Source: Ralstonia insidiosa (GTDB lineage: Bacteria > Pseudomonadota > Gammaproteobacteria > Burkholderiales > Burkholderiaceae). Taken from it: a DNA stretch of 64,000 bases. The stretch spans positions 1,178,001-1,242,000 of the forward strand of contig NZ_VZPV01000001.1 of assembly GCF_008801405.1 (NCBI RefSeq), given 5' to 3'. Shown here one piece after another: positions 34,934 through 43,532 of this stretch (within the stretch, counting starts at the first letter, position 1; each line of letters opens with the position of its first letter). Made by a program: the position numbers and the translations under genes. The notes beneath the pieces are model-generated. The model was not told the origin of the DNA and made no database searches. It saw nothing but the letters and a program-made list of their open reading frames with translations.

Positions 34934-36178
34934 TCATAGGCGCTCGAAGCGCAAGCCTGCGTAGCGGGTCAGGCGTGCGATGAAGCGGTCATCGAACATC
35001 GTGGCCGGTGTCCAGAAGCCGCCGGGGCGCCCGGTCTTGATGCCGTTCTTGATATGGTCCAGCGCGAGGCTGGCAGCGGCCTGGCCCAGCATCTTGCCGG
35101 TGGAGCCGTAGCCCGGATCGCGATCCCCCGTCACTTTCACGCGCAAGGTCTTGCCGTCGTCGGTGCGCGCGAAGAAGCGGATGTCGTAGCGGCCCGCCAA
35201 CTGGGCTGCCGGGCTGGGGCCCTCGCCGGGTTTGGGCAGCAGGAAGCGCTCCATCAGGCTTCGCGTGGGCTTGATGACGATGCCCACCATGAACGCCCCC
35301 AGGCCTGCGACCATCGTCACGGCTCTCAGGCGGCCTTGCAGGCCGCTGCCGGTGATCACCGCTTCGTCATACGTGAACTGGTTGCCATAGGCGTTGCCGG
35401 ACAACGCGTTGGAGCGGTGCACTACACGCTCGTTGATGGCCGCCATGACAAAGGGGGCGATCCACGCATCGAAATCGGTATCGAACGCCGCACCCCTCGT
35501 GGAGTGCTGGCGTGCCGTGAAGCCATGTCCGTTGGGGCAGAGGGCATACGGGTTGGCCAGCGCCCTGCGCAAGGCGGGGTCGGCGGCGGCCTCCTGCACC
35601 ACGTTGATCAGGCTGGCCACGGTGCCGCCCGATGCGCCGCCCTTGAGCGTCTTGACGCGCATCTTCACGTGGGTGGCCGGTGCGCCCCATTGTTGCATCG
35701 CCTGTTGCTGCAGGAAGTAGACACCCATGTCCGACGGTACCGAGTCGAAGCCGCAGCAGTGGACGATGCGTGCGCCCGATTGCTGCGCGGTCGCCTCGTA
35801 CTTCTCGATCATCCGTTTGATCCACTGGGTCTCGCCAGTGAGGTCGCAGTAGTCGGTGCCGCTTTCGGCGCAGACCTTGACGAGTGGCTCGCCATAGAGC
35901 GCGTAAGGGCCCACCGTGGACATCACCACCCGGGTCTGTGCGCACAGCGTGCGCAACTGGGCTTCGTTGGCCGCATCCGCCACGATGATGGGCAGAGCGA
36001 CACCCGCTGCGCCCAGCGAGCGCTTGAGTTCGTTGAGCTTTGCTTCGGATCGGCCTGCAATGGCCCAGCGCAGGGTTTCCGCCTGGCCCGAGAACTGCTC
36101 GGCCAGGTAGCGGGTCAGGATCTGGCCGACAAAACTGGTGGCGCCAAACACGACGAGGTCATGGTCCGGGGCGGTCAT
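34934..36178 (-). CDS. Saccharopine-dehydrogenase-like / trans-acting enoyl reductase family protein
   Basis: 414 aa. N-terminal NAD(P) fold (VVFGATSFVGQILTRYLAEQ), then TVGPYALYGEPLVKVCAESG and YCDLTGETQW, the conserved core of the group that includes mycobacterial trans-acting enoyl reductase Rv2953, and a hydrophobic patch near residues 270-300 (MVAGLGAFMVGIVIK). Probably reduces a lipid-linked or polyketide-type double bond. ATG at 36178 with AGGAAG. It follows the decarboxylase-like gene by 52 bp in one minus-strand operon. Confidence 0.82.
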   Translation of the reverse strand: MTAPDHDLVVFGATSFVGQILTRYLAEQFSGQAETLRWAIAGRSEAKLNELKRSLGAAGVALPIIVADAANEAQLRTLCAQTRVVMSTVGPYALYGEPLVKVCAESGTDYCDLTGETQWIKRMIEKYEATAQQSGARIVHCCGFDSVPSDMGVYFLQQQAMQQWGAPATHVKMRVKTLKGGASGGTVASLINVVQEAAADPALRRALANPYALCPNGHGFTARQHSTRGAAFDTDFDAWIAPFVMAAINERVVHRSNALSGNAYGNQFTYDEAVITGSGLQGRLRAVTMVAGLGAFMVGIVIKPTRSLMERFLLPKPGEGPSPAAQLAGRYDIRFFARTDDGKTLRVKVTGDRDPGYGSTGKMLGQAAASLALDHIKNGIKTGRPGGFWTPATMFDDRFIARLTRYAGLRFERL

Positions 36179-36230
36179 GGGGTCTTCCTTTCTTGGGCGG
36201 ATGAGCGGGCCTGCATGAACGCCGTTGTCC

Positions 36231-37142
36231 TCACAGTGCGGAATGATCAAAAGCCGGCAGCGGCGTCGGCAGATTCAAAACCAATTGCGCATCTTTGACA
36301 ACGTCCAACCGAAGAACGGTAGATGCACCGAGCCCGTCCAGCAACTGGCTCAGTGGGCCGCCGTTGCGCACCAGCTTGATGCCGCGCGGAAACAGGCGTT
36401 GGGCGAACGACAGCGTGTTGCTCTGCACCGTGCTCTGATGCCATACGCCATCGACCTGGTTGATCATGGTCGCTGTCCCCATGCGGGACTGCGGCACGAC
36501 GTTGTGCAAGGCCGGAAGCGGCGCATGCAGGGTCAGGTCTGGTCTGCCCCCAGGCGCGGCAATGCTGGCGCGCACGGTGGTCCCGATGTGCATGCTGATG
36601 TCGGCGCGCCACTTGGGCAACTGGTAGCCATGCACGCCGCGCACCCGCGCAATTTCCGTGGTGACGGGCAGGGCCAGCACATGCGCGACGTAGCTGCGAC
36701 GGCGCATGGAATCGAGCAGCTCCAGCGCATGAGAACCACGCGCGCCGGGCCGGCGGATCACCACGGCAACGGACACTTCGTCGTACGGATCGTTGTCGCA
36801 CACCGCATAGGAGAAGAAGGTCAGCGCAACGAGCCCATAGCCAGGGAGTGCTCGCAATGGTTCGAGCGGTTCGGGCAGCGTCGCCCGCAACCGCGAGAGC
36901 GGCGCCAGAAACAGCAGTTGAATGCTGCTGGAGCGGTAGTAGAAGTTGGGCGCCCAGGTTGGGCCAACGCGCGAGGCGGCCAGGCGTTTGGGAATCCGGC
37001 GGAAGAAATCGATATTGCCTGTGGCAGGGTCCAGCGCCACCTCATCCAGGTTCGGGTTCATCCGATAGCGGTCGTAATAGCCGCCTTTCAGCACGTCGAC
37101 CGTGTGCGGCCCGAATTCGACCTGTGTAAACCGCGTATCCAT
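36231..37142 (-). CDS. Acetoacetate decarboxylase-like protein
   Basis: 303 aa. The acetoacetate decarboxylase fold is recognised by the GVHGYQLPKWRADI stretch (about residue 165), equivalent to the E-x-G-x-PKK motif that holds the Schiff-base lysine, and by the preceding AVVIRRPG and VLALPVTTE strands. Members decarboxylate beta-keto acids or catalyse related aldol chemistry. ATG at 37142 with AGGAAAGG. First gene after a MerR-type promoter, with the enoyl-reductase-like gene downstream. Confidence 0.75.
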   Translation of the reverse strand: MDTRFTQVEFGPHTVDVLKGGYYDRYRMNPNLDEVALDPATGNIDFFRRIPKRLAASRVGPTWAPNFYYRSSSIQLLFLAPLSRLRATLPEPLEPLRALPGYGLVALTFFSYAVCDNDPYDEVSVAVVIRRPGARGSHALELLDSMRRRSYVAHVLALPVTTEIARVRGVHGYQLPKWRADISMHIGTTVRASIAAPGGRPDLTLHAPLPALHNVVPQSRMGTATMINQVDGVWHQSTVQSNTLSFAQRLFPRGIKLVRNGGPLSQLLDGLGASTVLRLDVVKDAQLVLNLPTPLPAFDHSAL

Positions 37143-37181
37143 GTGCGTTGACCTTTCCTCTGTGGGTTGACCAGCGAACAC

Positions 37182-37212
37182 ACTCTAAGATTGAACTCAA
37201 CTTGAAGGTCAA
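37182..37212 (-). promoter_or_regulatory. MerR-type promoter (TTGACC, 19 bp, TAGAGT), minus strand
   Basis: -35 TTGACC at 37212-37207 and -10 TAGAGT at 37187-37182, separated by 19 bases instead of 17. The spacer TTCAAGTTGAGTTCAATCT has dyad character. Over-long spacers with TTGACC are the hallmark of MerR/SoxR-family activation. Reads into the decarboxylase-like gene. Confidence 0.6.
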
Positions 37213-37240
37213 GGCGTTTGAATTCGGTACAGCGACGGGC

Positions 37241-37271
37241 TTGACCTTGAAGTTGCCTTCAACGTTAGTCT
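37241..37271 (+). promoter_or_regulatory. MerR-type promoter (TTGACC, 19 bp, TAGTCT), plus strand
   Basis: -35 TTGACC at 37241-37246 and -10 TAGTCT at 37266-37271, 19-base spacer holding the perfect dyad TTGAAG-TTGC-CTTCAA. Mirror image of the promoter at 37182-37212; reads into the SDR gene. Confidence 0.62.
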
Positions 37272-37314
37272 CCTGCCAACAACCACGAGAAGCCACTTCT
37301 CAAAGGCGGAAGAA

Positions 37315-38247
37315 ATGCAGACGATATTGGGAGCGAACGGTCAGATCGCCATGGAACTGGCGCGGGAGTTGCACCGCAACTACACAAGCGAACTACGGCT
37401 CGTGAGCCGCACGCCGCGCAAGGTGAATGACACCGACAGCCTGGTGCCCGCCAACCTCCTTGATGCGAAGCAGACGGCCGAGGCCGTGAAGGGAAGCAGC
37501 GTCGTTTATTTCACCGCTGGCCTGCCGCCGGACACGCAGCTGTGGGAAACGCAGTTTCCCGTCATGTTGAAGAACGCGCTGGATGCCAGTCGGGCAGCGG
37601 GCGCCAAGTTCGCCTATTTCGACAACACCTACATGTATCCGCAGGATGCCCGGCTGCAGACGGAGGCCACGCCGTTCGCGCCGGTGGGGCGCAAGGGTCG
37701 GGTGCGGGCGGCGATGGCGTCCATGGTGCTGGACGAGATGGCGCGCGGAGAGATTCCCGTGCTCATCGGCCGGGCCCCCGAGTTCTACGGCCCGGGCAAG
37801 ACGCAGAGCTTCACCAACGCGCTCATCATCGAAAACCTGGAGGCCGGCAAGAAGCCCCGCGTGCCGGTGCGCGACGACACCCGGCGCACGCTCATCTGGA
37901 CCCCCGACGCAAGCCGCGCGCTGGCCGCACTGGGCAACACGCCTGACGCGTTCGGGCAGACCTGGCATCTGCCCTGCGATGATGACCGGCTGACGTACAA
38001 GCAGTTCGTCGCCATGGCCAGCGACGTGTTTGGCCGGGAGGCGTCCTACACGGTTATCGGCAAATGGGCCATGACTGCTGCCGGCCTCTTCTCCAAGCCG
38101 GTGCGCGAGATTCGCGAACTGCTGCCGCGGTACGAGCAGGACAACCTGTTCGATTCCACCCGGTTCAAGCGTCGGTTCCCGGAGTTCAAGGTGACGAGCT
38201 ATCGCGAAGGGCTGGAGTTGATTCGGCGGGAGTGGGCAGGGGGATAA
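37315..38247 (+). CDS. NAD(P)-dependent epimerase/dehydratase family protein (extended/atypical SDR)
   Basis: 310 aa. The protein opens straight into the nucleotide fold (TILGANGQIAMELARELHR), has ANLLDAKQTAEAVKGSSVVY as the Asp-Leu-x-Asp region, and FDNTYMYPQDARL where the catalytic Tyr would be (Y of YMYP). Resembles NAD-dependent epimerases acting on small metabolites. The start ATG follows GGCGGAAG. It diverges from the decarboxylase/enoyl reductase operon and shares its MerR-type promoter design, so the three genes probably answer the same signal. Confidence 0.85.
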   Translation: MQTILGANGQIAMELARELHRNYTSELRLVSRTPRKVNDTDSLVPANLLDAKQTAEAVKGSSVVYFTAGLPPDTQLWETQFPVMLKNALDASRAAGAKFAYFDNTYMYPQDARLQTEATPFAPVGRKGRVRAAMASMVLDEMARGEIPVLIGRAPEFYGPGKTQSFTNALIIENLEAGKKPRVPVRDDTRRTLIWTPDASRALAALGNTPDAFGQTWHLPCDDDRLTYKQFVAMASDVFGREASYTVIGKWAMTAAGLFSKPVREIRELLPRYEQDNLFDSTRFKRRFPEFKVTSYREGLELIRREWAGG

Positions 38248-38553
38248 GCGTCGCTTGGGATTGCACGGCTTCCCCTCCGGCAATGCGGCGTACTGTTGAG
38301 ATCGAGTTGGCCGCATAAGTAAGACACGCCTGTTTCAACGTGCACCGCTTGCCAATGTGCCGCAATCGCCCGGAACGCGTTGCCGTGCGTGCAATCCACC
38401 CAGCCGCGTTGGGTCACGGTCGGCTACGCGCCGCGCTTCCGTGTGACACGTAAAAGTGAGCTCAACTCAACTCAATTGCGATTCATGAGTGGGGTTGCCC
38501 CGTGTTTTCCTGTTCATTCTGTTGACCCGGTTGGCGCTCTGTCATTTCATTGG
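38248..38553. other. Intergenic region with a TCAAC repeat
   Basis: 306 bases without a supported gene. A short direct repeat GAGCTCAACTCAACTCAATTG lies at about 38458-38477; its meaning is unknown. Confidence 0.4.
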
Positions 38554-38748
38554 ATGCAATCTGTGATTCAAGGGGACGCGCGTGGCACAGGAAAAGAATG
38601 CGCCGCGATTGCCTGCGCGGTGTGCTCCCCGGTGGATGAACAACTGCACCGGCACCTGGGCGACGTCACCAACCGTGCCCGCCTGATGCTCGAAGACGCG
38701 ATGGAATACGCCATCCGCGTTGAAACGCTGCATCCACCGGAGCCTTAG
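38554..38748 (+). CDS. Small hypothetical protein (about 64 aa)
   Basis: The frame ending at 38748 shows strong G/C third-codon bias in its second half (EQLHRHLGDVTNRARLMLED, amphipathic helix), which supports coding. The start is unclear: ATG at 38554 lacks a good ribosome site. A GTG at 38582 in another frame has AAGGGG and a natural-looking MAQEKNAP start, so a frameshift or an undetected join is possible. Lies 76 bp ahead of the FAD oxidase operon. Confidence 0.35.
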   Translation: MQSVIQGDARGTGKECAAIACAVCSPVDEQLHRHLGDVTNRARLMLEDAMEYAIRVETLHPPEP

Positions 38749-38824
38749 CTGCGTATATGCCGGTAAGCGTCACATGAACCGGTAGGGGTGATGCGCGCAT
38801 CGCCCGCACTTGGAGACAATTTCA

Positions 38825-40174
38825 ATGGAATGGTCCTTGGATCCACCCGGCAATACCGGGGCGGCTGACGGCGTACGACCTTCGGTTGTGCCGGCGTCCG
38901 GCCAACGCATTGCGGTGGTGGGCTCGGGCATCTCAGGCTTGGCTGCGGCGTACTGTCTTGCGCAGCGCCATGCCGTCACGCTGTTTGAAGCGGCGCCCAG
39001 ATTGGGTGGGCACACCAACACGGTCGACATTGAAGACAGCGGACACGTGTTTGGGGTGGACACGGGCTTTCTGGTATTCAACGCGCGCACCTATCCGAAC
39101 CTGATTGCTCTGTTTGATGCGCTGGGCGTGGCGCATTGCGAGAGTGACATGTCGTTCAGCGTATCGGTGGGCAATGGTGCGCTGGAGTGGGCGGGCACGA
39201 GTCTGCGCACGGTGTTTGCACAGCCGCGCAACTTGGTGTCTGCCCCGTTTCTGTCGATGCTGGGCGACATCCTGCGCTTCAACCGGCAGGCGCACGCCAA
39301 CCTGGCGGCCGCACGGCGTGCCCGCCACAGCCTTGGCGCGTTGCTGGCCGCGGGCCGCTATGGCGAGCCCTTCTGCGCGCACTATCTGCTCCCGATGGCG
39401 GCGGCCATCTGGTCCACCCCCAGCCGCGACATCCTTTCGTTTCCCGCCGAGACATTTCTGCGCTTCTGCCTCAACCACGGCTTGCTGCAGATCTTCGACC
39501 GGCCACGCTGGCGCACGGTCAAAGGCGGCGCGCGCAGCTACGTGCACGCCATCGCCAGCCGGTTGGCCGATGTCCGTGTTGCCACACCCGTGCGCGGCAT
39601 TCGCCGGGCGGCCACCCATGTTGATGTGCTGACTGATGCAGGCAGCGAGCGCTACGATGCCGTGGTGCTGGCCACGCATGCACCCCAGACGCTGCGCATG
39701 CTCGACGATGCAACGGATGACGAGCGTGCCGTGCTCGGGGCATTCCGCTATCAGCCCAACACCGCCTTTCTGCACCGCGATACCCGCCTGCTGCCGCGCC
39801 GGCGGCGGGTCTGGTCGGCCTGGAACTACATTGACGCATCGCAAGCTGGGGCAGCCGGCGGCGCACCCTGCGTGAGCTATCTGCTCAACCAATTGCAGCC
39901 GCTGCCGGTATCGACTCCGGTCGTGGTCACGCTCAACCCACCAGCGCCGCCCGCACCTGAACTGGAGTATCAGCGCTTCGCGTATGAGCACCCGGTGTTC
40001 GACCAGCCGGCCATCGACGCGCAGGCCCGCCTGCCCGCGCTGCAAGGGCAACGCCGCACGTGGTTTGCCGGTGCATGGACGGGGTATGGCTTTCATGAAG
40101 ACGGCTTGAAATCCGCCCTGCGCGTGGCTGCCGATTTTGGTTGCGCACCCGCCTGGGCGCAGGTGGCGTCATGA
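38825..40174 (+). CDS. FAD-dependent amine-oxidase-like oxidoreductase
   Basis: 449 aa. N-terminal FAD fold (IAVVGSGISGLAAAYCLAQ) followed by RLGGHTNTVDIEDSG, the signature of the flavin proteins always found with DUF1365 and CFA-synthase genes, and a C-terminal FAD contact (WFAGAWTGYGFHEDGLKSAL). Likely oxidises or desaturates a fatty acyl chain in membrane phospholipid; not a true amine oxidase. ATG at 38825 with GGAG. First gene of a coupled operon: its stop overlaps the next start (ATGA). Confidence 0.88.
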   Translation: MEWSLDPPGNTGAADGVRPSVVPASGQRIAVVGSGISGLAAAYCLAQRHAVTLFEAAPRLGGHTNTVDIEDSGHVFGVDTGFLVFNARTYPNLIALFDALGVAHCESDMSFSVSVGNGALEWAGTSLRTVFAQPRNLVSAPFLSMLGDILRFNRQAHANLAAARRARHSLGALLAAGRYGEPFCAHYLLPMAAAIWSTPSRDILSFPAETFLRFCLNHGLLQIFDRPRWRTVKGGARSYVHAIASRLADVRVATPVRGIRRAATHVDVLTDAGSERYDAVVLATHAPQTLRMLDDATDDERAVLGAFRYQPNTAFLHRDTRLLPRRRRVWSAWNYIDASQAGAAGGAPCVSYLLNQLQPLPVSTPVVVTLNPPAPPAPELEYQRFAYEHPVFDQPAIDAQARLPALQGQRRTWFAGAWTGYGFHEDGLKSALRVAADFGCAPAWAQVAS

Positions 40175-40938
40175 GCGAAGACGCACAGCTCCTCGTCGGC
40201 CAGGTCATGCACCGCCGCTTGCGGCCGGTGGCTAATCGCTTCGTCTACCCGGTGTTTGCGGTGCGCGTGAAGCTCTCCGCGCTTGAGCGGCTGACGGGCA
40301 CGTGGTTTGGCGTGGACTGCTGGCGGCCGCTGTCGCTGCGCACGCGTGACTACGGCCCACGCGACGGCTCTGATCTGCTCGTGTGGATTCGCGGCGTGCT
40401 GCGTGACGCCGGCTTAGCCGCCGATGGCGAGGTCTGGCTGCAGACGTTTCCGCGCATTGCGGGCTGGATGTTTAACCCCGTGTCGTTCTGGTATTGCCAC
40501 GATGCGGCCGGCCAGCTGCGCGCGGTGCTGGCCGAGGTCAACAACACGTTTGGCCAGCACCACCGCTACCTGCTGTGTGCGGCGGATGGCGGTGCCATTG
40601 GTGCGCACACGGTGCTGCGTTGCCGAAAGGAACTGCATGTCTCTCCGTTCTGTCGGGTCGAAGGGGGCTATCAATTCCGCTTTGCCGAGACGGCAACCAC
40701 GGCACTCGCGCGCATTGACTATCACGACCACGACGGCCTGCTGCTGCACACCGCCATCGGCGGGCGACTGCAGCCGTTCGATGCCCCGCACCTGCGCCGT
40801 GCACTCCTGCGCCAACCGTTGCTGGCGCTGCAGGTGATCGGCCGCATTCACTGGCAGGCGCTGCGGCTGTGGTTCAATGGCGTGCCGTTTTTTGGCCGCG
40901 CCGCGCATGAGGCTTCTTCTCTGGAGAACACCCAATGA
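40171..40938 (+). CDS. DUF1365 family protein
   Basis: 255 aa. Family hallmarks: GQVMHRRLRPVANRFVYPVF at the start, NPVSFWYCHD (about residue 100), VLAEVNNTFGQHHRYLL, and the CRKELHVSPF motif. Members are almost always encoded between an FAD oxidase and a CFA synthase and are thought to act on lipids. No signal peptide; peripheral membrane association is likely. Overlaps both neighbours by 4 bases. Confidence 0.92.
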   Translation: MSEDAQLLVGQVMHRRLRPVANRFVYPVFAVRVKLSALERLTGTWFGVDCWRPLSLRTRDYGPRDGSDLLVWIRGVLRDAGLAADGEVWLQTFPRIAGWMFNPVSFWYCHDAAGQLRAVLAEVNNTFGQHHRYLLCAADGGAIGAHTVLRCRKELHVSPFCRVEGGYQFRFAETATTALARIDYHDHDGLLLHTAIGGRLQPFDAPHLRRALLRQPLLALQVIGRIHWQALRLWFNGVPFFGRAAHEASSLENTQ

Positions 40939-42134
40939 CAGCCACGCATTCTCTTGCCTGGGTGCCACCCCACGTTCCCGCCGCCGGGCGCTTGCTGTTG
41001 GCGCTGGCAGGGCGCCTGCGCCACGGCTTTCTCCATCTCACCACGCCCGATGGCGAAGTGCGGGTTGGCGATGCGGCATCGCCGTTGCATGCGGATCTGC
41101 GCATCCACGACTGGCGTGCCTGTGCCCGTATCCTGCGCAGCGGCGACGTGGGCTTTGCCGAGGCCTATCGGGACGGATGGATCGACACGAGCAATCTGAC
41201 CAACCTGCTGCGGTTGGCCATTGTCAACGCCGCCACGCTGGAGCAGGCCATCTTCGGGCATGCCCTTGCGCGGACCTGGTTGCGTGTGCGCCATCTGCTG
41301 CGCCGGAACACCCGCAAAGGCAGTCGCCGCAATATCCATCTGCACTATGACCTGGGCAACGACTTCTACCGGTTGTGGCTGGACGAGGGAATGACGTACT
41401 CGGCCGCCTGGTTCAACGGCCACTCGCAACAGACGCTGGCCGATGCGCAAACGGCCAAGTACCGGCGCGTGTGCGACCAGCTCAGGCTGGGGCCCGGCAT
41501 GGATGTGCTGGAGATCGGCTGTGGCTGGGGCGGCCTGATGGAAATGGCCTGTGCACGCGGCGCGCATGTGCATGGCATCACGCTATCGGAAGCCCAGCGC
41601 GGCTACACCGCACAGCGGTTGGCGGACGAACCGCGCGCCCGCGTTGCACTGCGCGACTACCGCGACATCGACGCTGCCTACGACGCTGTGGTCTCCATCG
41701 AGATGTTCGAGGCTGTGGGCGAGGCTTACTGGCCAACTTACTTTCAAACGCTGGCGCGCTGCCTGCGCCATGGCGGCCGCGCACTCGTGCAGAGCATCAC
41801 CATCGACGAAGCGCAGTTCGAACGCTACCGCGCCGGCACCGACTTCATCCAGCAGTTCATTTTTCCGGGCGGCATGCTGCCGAGCCGCGAACGCTTTATC
41901 CAGTTGGCAGAACAACACGGCATGCGCGTGCTCGATCGTCTGGATTTCGGCAGCGATTACGCAGAGACCTTGCGCCGCTGGAGCCAGCGCTTTGAAGCCC
42001 AGCTCGATGCGGTGCGCGCGCTCGGGTTTGATGACGCCTTTATCCGTATCTGGCGCTTGTACTTTGCGTATTGCGAAGCGGGGTTTGATGAGGGCCGGAT
42101 CGGTGTGTCGCAGTTCCTGCTGGAGCGGGTGTGA
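40935..42134 (+). CDS. Cyclopropane-fatty-acyl-phospholipid synthase (full-length type)
   Basis: 399 aa S-adenosylmethionine-dependent enzyme that adds a methylene (or methyl) group across the double bond of phospholipid acyl chains. Seen: YDLGNDFYRLWLDEGMTYS, SAM-binding VLEIGCGWGG, VSIEMFEAVGEAYW with the active-site Glu, and QQFIFPGGMLPS. A short N-terminal lipid-binding part precedes. Coupled to DUF1365 by ATGA. Confidence 0.93.
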   Translation: MTATHSLAWVPPHVPAAGRLLLALAGRLRHGFLHLTTPDGEVRVGDAASPLHADLRIHDWRACARILRSGDVGFAEAYRDGWIDTSNLTNLLRLAIVNAATLEQAIFGHALARTWLRVRHLLRRNTRKGSRRNIHLHYDLGNDFYRLWLDEGMTYSAAWFNGHSQQTLADAQTAKYRRVCDQLRLGPGMDVLEIGCGWGGLMEMACARGAHVHGITLSEAQRGYTAQRLADEPRARVALRDYRDIDAAYDAVVSIEMFEAVGEAYWPTYFQTLARCLRHGGRALVQSITIDEAQFERYRAGTDFIQQFIFPGGMLPSRERFIQLAEQHGMRVLDRLDFGSDYAETLRRWSQRFEAQLDAVRALGFDDAFIRIWRLYFAYCEAGFDEGRIGVSQFLLERV

Positions 42135-42265
42135 GCCTGTCGCCGCGCGCTGCTGCTCTCGTTGTGTTGCGGATGCTGGTGGCCGTGTTCAACACCACGC
42201 GCGCGGACTACGCGAACTACGCACGCACCACCAGTGTTCTGATCCCCTGGCCGCCGCGCCGCTGA
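42131..42265 (+). CDS. Small overlapping ORF, 44 aa
   Basis: GTG start overlaps the stop of the preceding synthase (GTGA) and the frame ends 24 bp before the next gene. The peptide has a hydrophobic stretch ALVVLRMLVAVFN then a basic tail. It could be a real small membrane peptide kept by translational coupling or the remnant of a gene (DUF2878 and similar genes often sit here). Unproven. Confidence 0.3.
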   Translation: MSLSPRAAALVVLRMLVAVFNTTRADYANYARTTSVLIPWPPRR

Positions 42266-42289
42266 TCTGCCAATCGTGAGGAGACCTGC

Positions 42290-43399
42290 ATGACCACGCT
42301 GAGCACGCCGTCAACACCATCCGCACCCGCCCAGGCCACCCCGGACCCGCGCGATGGTTGGCTGATCCAATGCTGTGAGCGGGGCTGGGTGCCAGACACG
42401 CTCATCCGCATGGGCATGCGCACGCTGATGCGGCAGCGTTTGCAAGACGAGGGGATTCACGACGGGGAGTTACGTGCGCGGCGTTTCAACACGTTGCTCG
42501 ACGCGTTGCGCGTCAGCCCCATCGCCATTGAGACGGACAAGGCAAACACGCAACACTACGAATTGCCGGCAGCCTTCTTTGCGGCGCATCTTGGCCCGCG
42601 CTTGAAGTATTCGTGCGCGCTGTACCCAACGGGCGAAGAGACGCTCGCACAGGCCGAAGACGCGATGTTTGCGTGTTATGCAGAGCGCGCAGGCCTGGCG
42701 GATGGGCAGTGCATTCTCGATCTGGGTTGTGGCTGGGGTTCGCTGTCGCTATGGATGGCGGCACAGTATCCGAAGGCGCGCATTGTGGCGCTGTCGAATT
42801 CGCACAGCCAACGCGCGTGGATTCGCGCGCGGGCGGCCGAGCGCCGCATTGCAAACTTGACCGTGCACACCGGCAACATTGCCGACTTCGAGTTTGCCGA
42901 CGTGCCGGCACGCGGGTGCTTCGACCGCGTGGTGTCGATCGAGATGTTCGAGCACATGAAGAACTACGGCCAGCTGCTCAGCAAGATCGCGCGCTGGATG
43001 CGGCCCGATGCCGTGCTGTTTGTGCACCTCTTCGCGCATCGCACGCTGGCGTATCACTTCCAGGTACAGGGCGGCACGGATTGGATGTCGAAGTATTTCT
43101 TTACCGGCGGCACCATGCCTTCGGAGAATCTGCTGCTGCAGTTTCAGGACGATCTGCGCGTGACGCGTCAATGGTGGGTGAATGGCACGCACTACGCACG
43201 TACAGCCAATCATTGGCTCGCCAACCTGGACGCTGCGCGCCACAGGCTGATGCCAGTGTTTGTGCAGACCTATGGCGAGCGCGATGCGGCGGTGTGGTTT
43301 CAGCGCTGGCGCATGTTTTATATGGCGGTGTCGGAACTGTTTGGTTATGCGCGCGGCAATGAATGGGGCGTGGTGCTCTATCGGTTTGAAAAGTGCTAG
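42290..43399 (+). CDS. CFA-synthase-like SAM-dependent methyltransferase
   Basis: 369 aa. Same fold as the preceding synthase but a different branch: NTQHYELPAAFFAAHLGPRL, SCALYPTGEETLAQAED, SAM site ILDLGCGWGSLS, VSIEMFEHMKNYG and FFTGGTMPSE. Proteins of this branch act as methyltransferases of unsaturated acyl chains or small lipids. Same strand, 155 bp after its paralogue. In alphaproteobacterial singlet-oxygen regulons, CFA-like paralogues next to DUF1365 genes take part in furan fatty acid synthesis, a possible role here. Confidence 0.88.
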   Translation: MTTLSTPSTPSAPAQATPDPRDGWLIQCCERGWVPDTLIRMGMRTLMRQRLQDEGIHDGELRARRFNTLLDALRVSPIAIETDKANTQHYELPAAFFAAHLGPRLKYSCALYPTGEETLAQAEDAMFACYAERAGLADGQCILDLGCGWGSLSLWMAAQYPKARIVALSNSHSQRAWIRARAAERRIANLTVHTGNIADFEFADVPARGCFDRVVSIEMFEHMKNYGQLLSKIARWMRPDAVLFVHLFAHRTLAYHFQVQGGTDWMSKYFFTGGTMPSENLLLQFQDDLRVTRQWWVNGTHYARTANHWLANLDAARHRLMPVFVQTYGERDAAVWFQRWRMFYMAVSELFGYARGNEWGVVLYRFEKC

Positions 43400-43532
43400 G
43401 TCTGCCTAGCCAAGCGCGTTGATGCCGTCATTGCGTTGTGCAAGCCGCACCCGTACAGGCATCCAGAACGCCTGCTCGGGTTGAGGCGTGCGCTACGACA
43501 TCAAGCACTTCCAGCGTGCAGTCGTATATGCA

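Noticed and set aside
32432..38451. Identical TGTGACACGT 10-mers at 32432-32441 and 38442-38451
   Set aside because: Different surroundings and no shared gene function; could be chance.
43400..43532. Short ACGCCT/AGGCGT hairpin between the second CFA-like gene and the chalcone-isomerase-like gene
   Set aside because: Stem of only six pairs with a long loop and no T-run; too weak to call a terminator.
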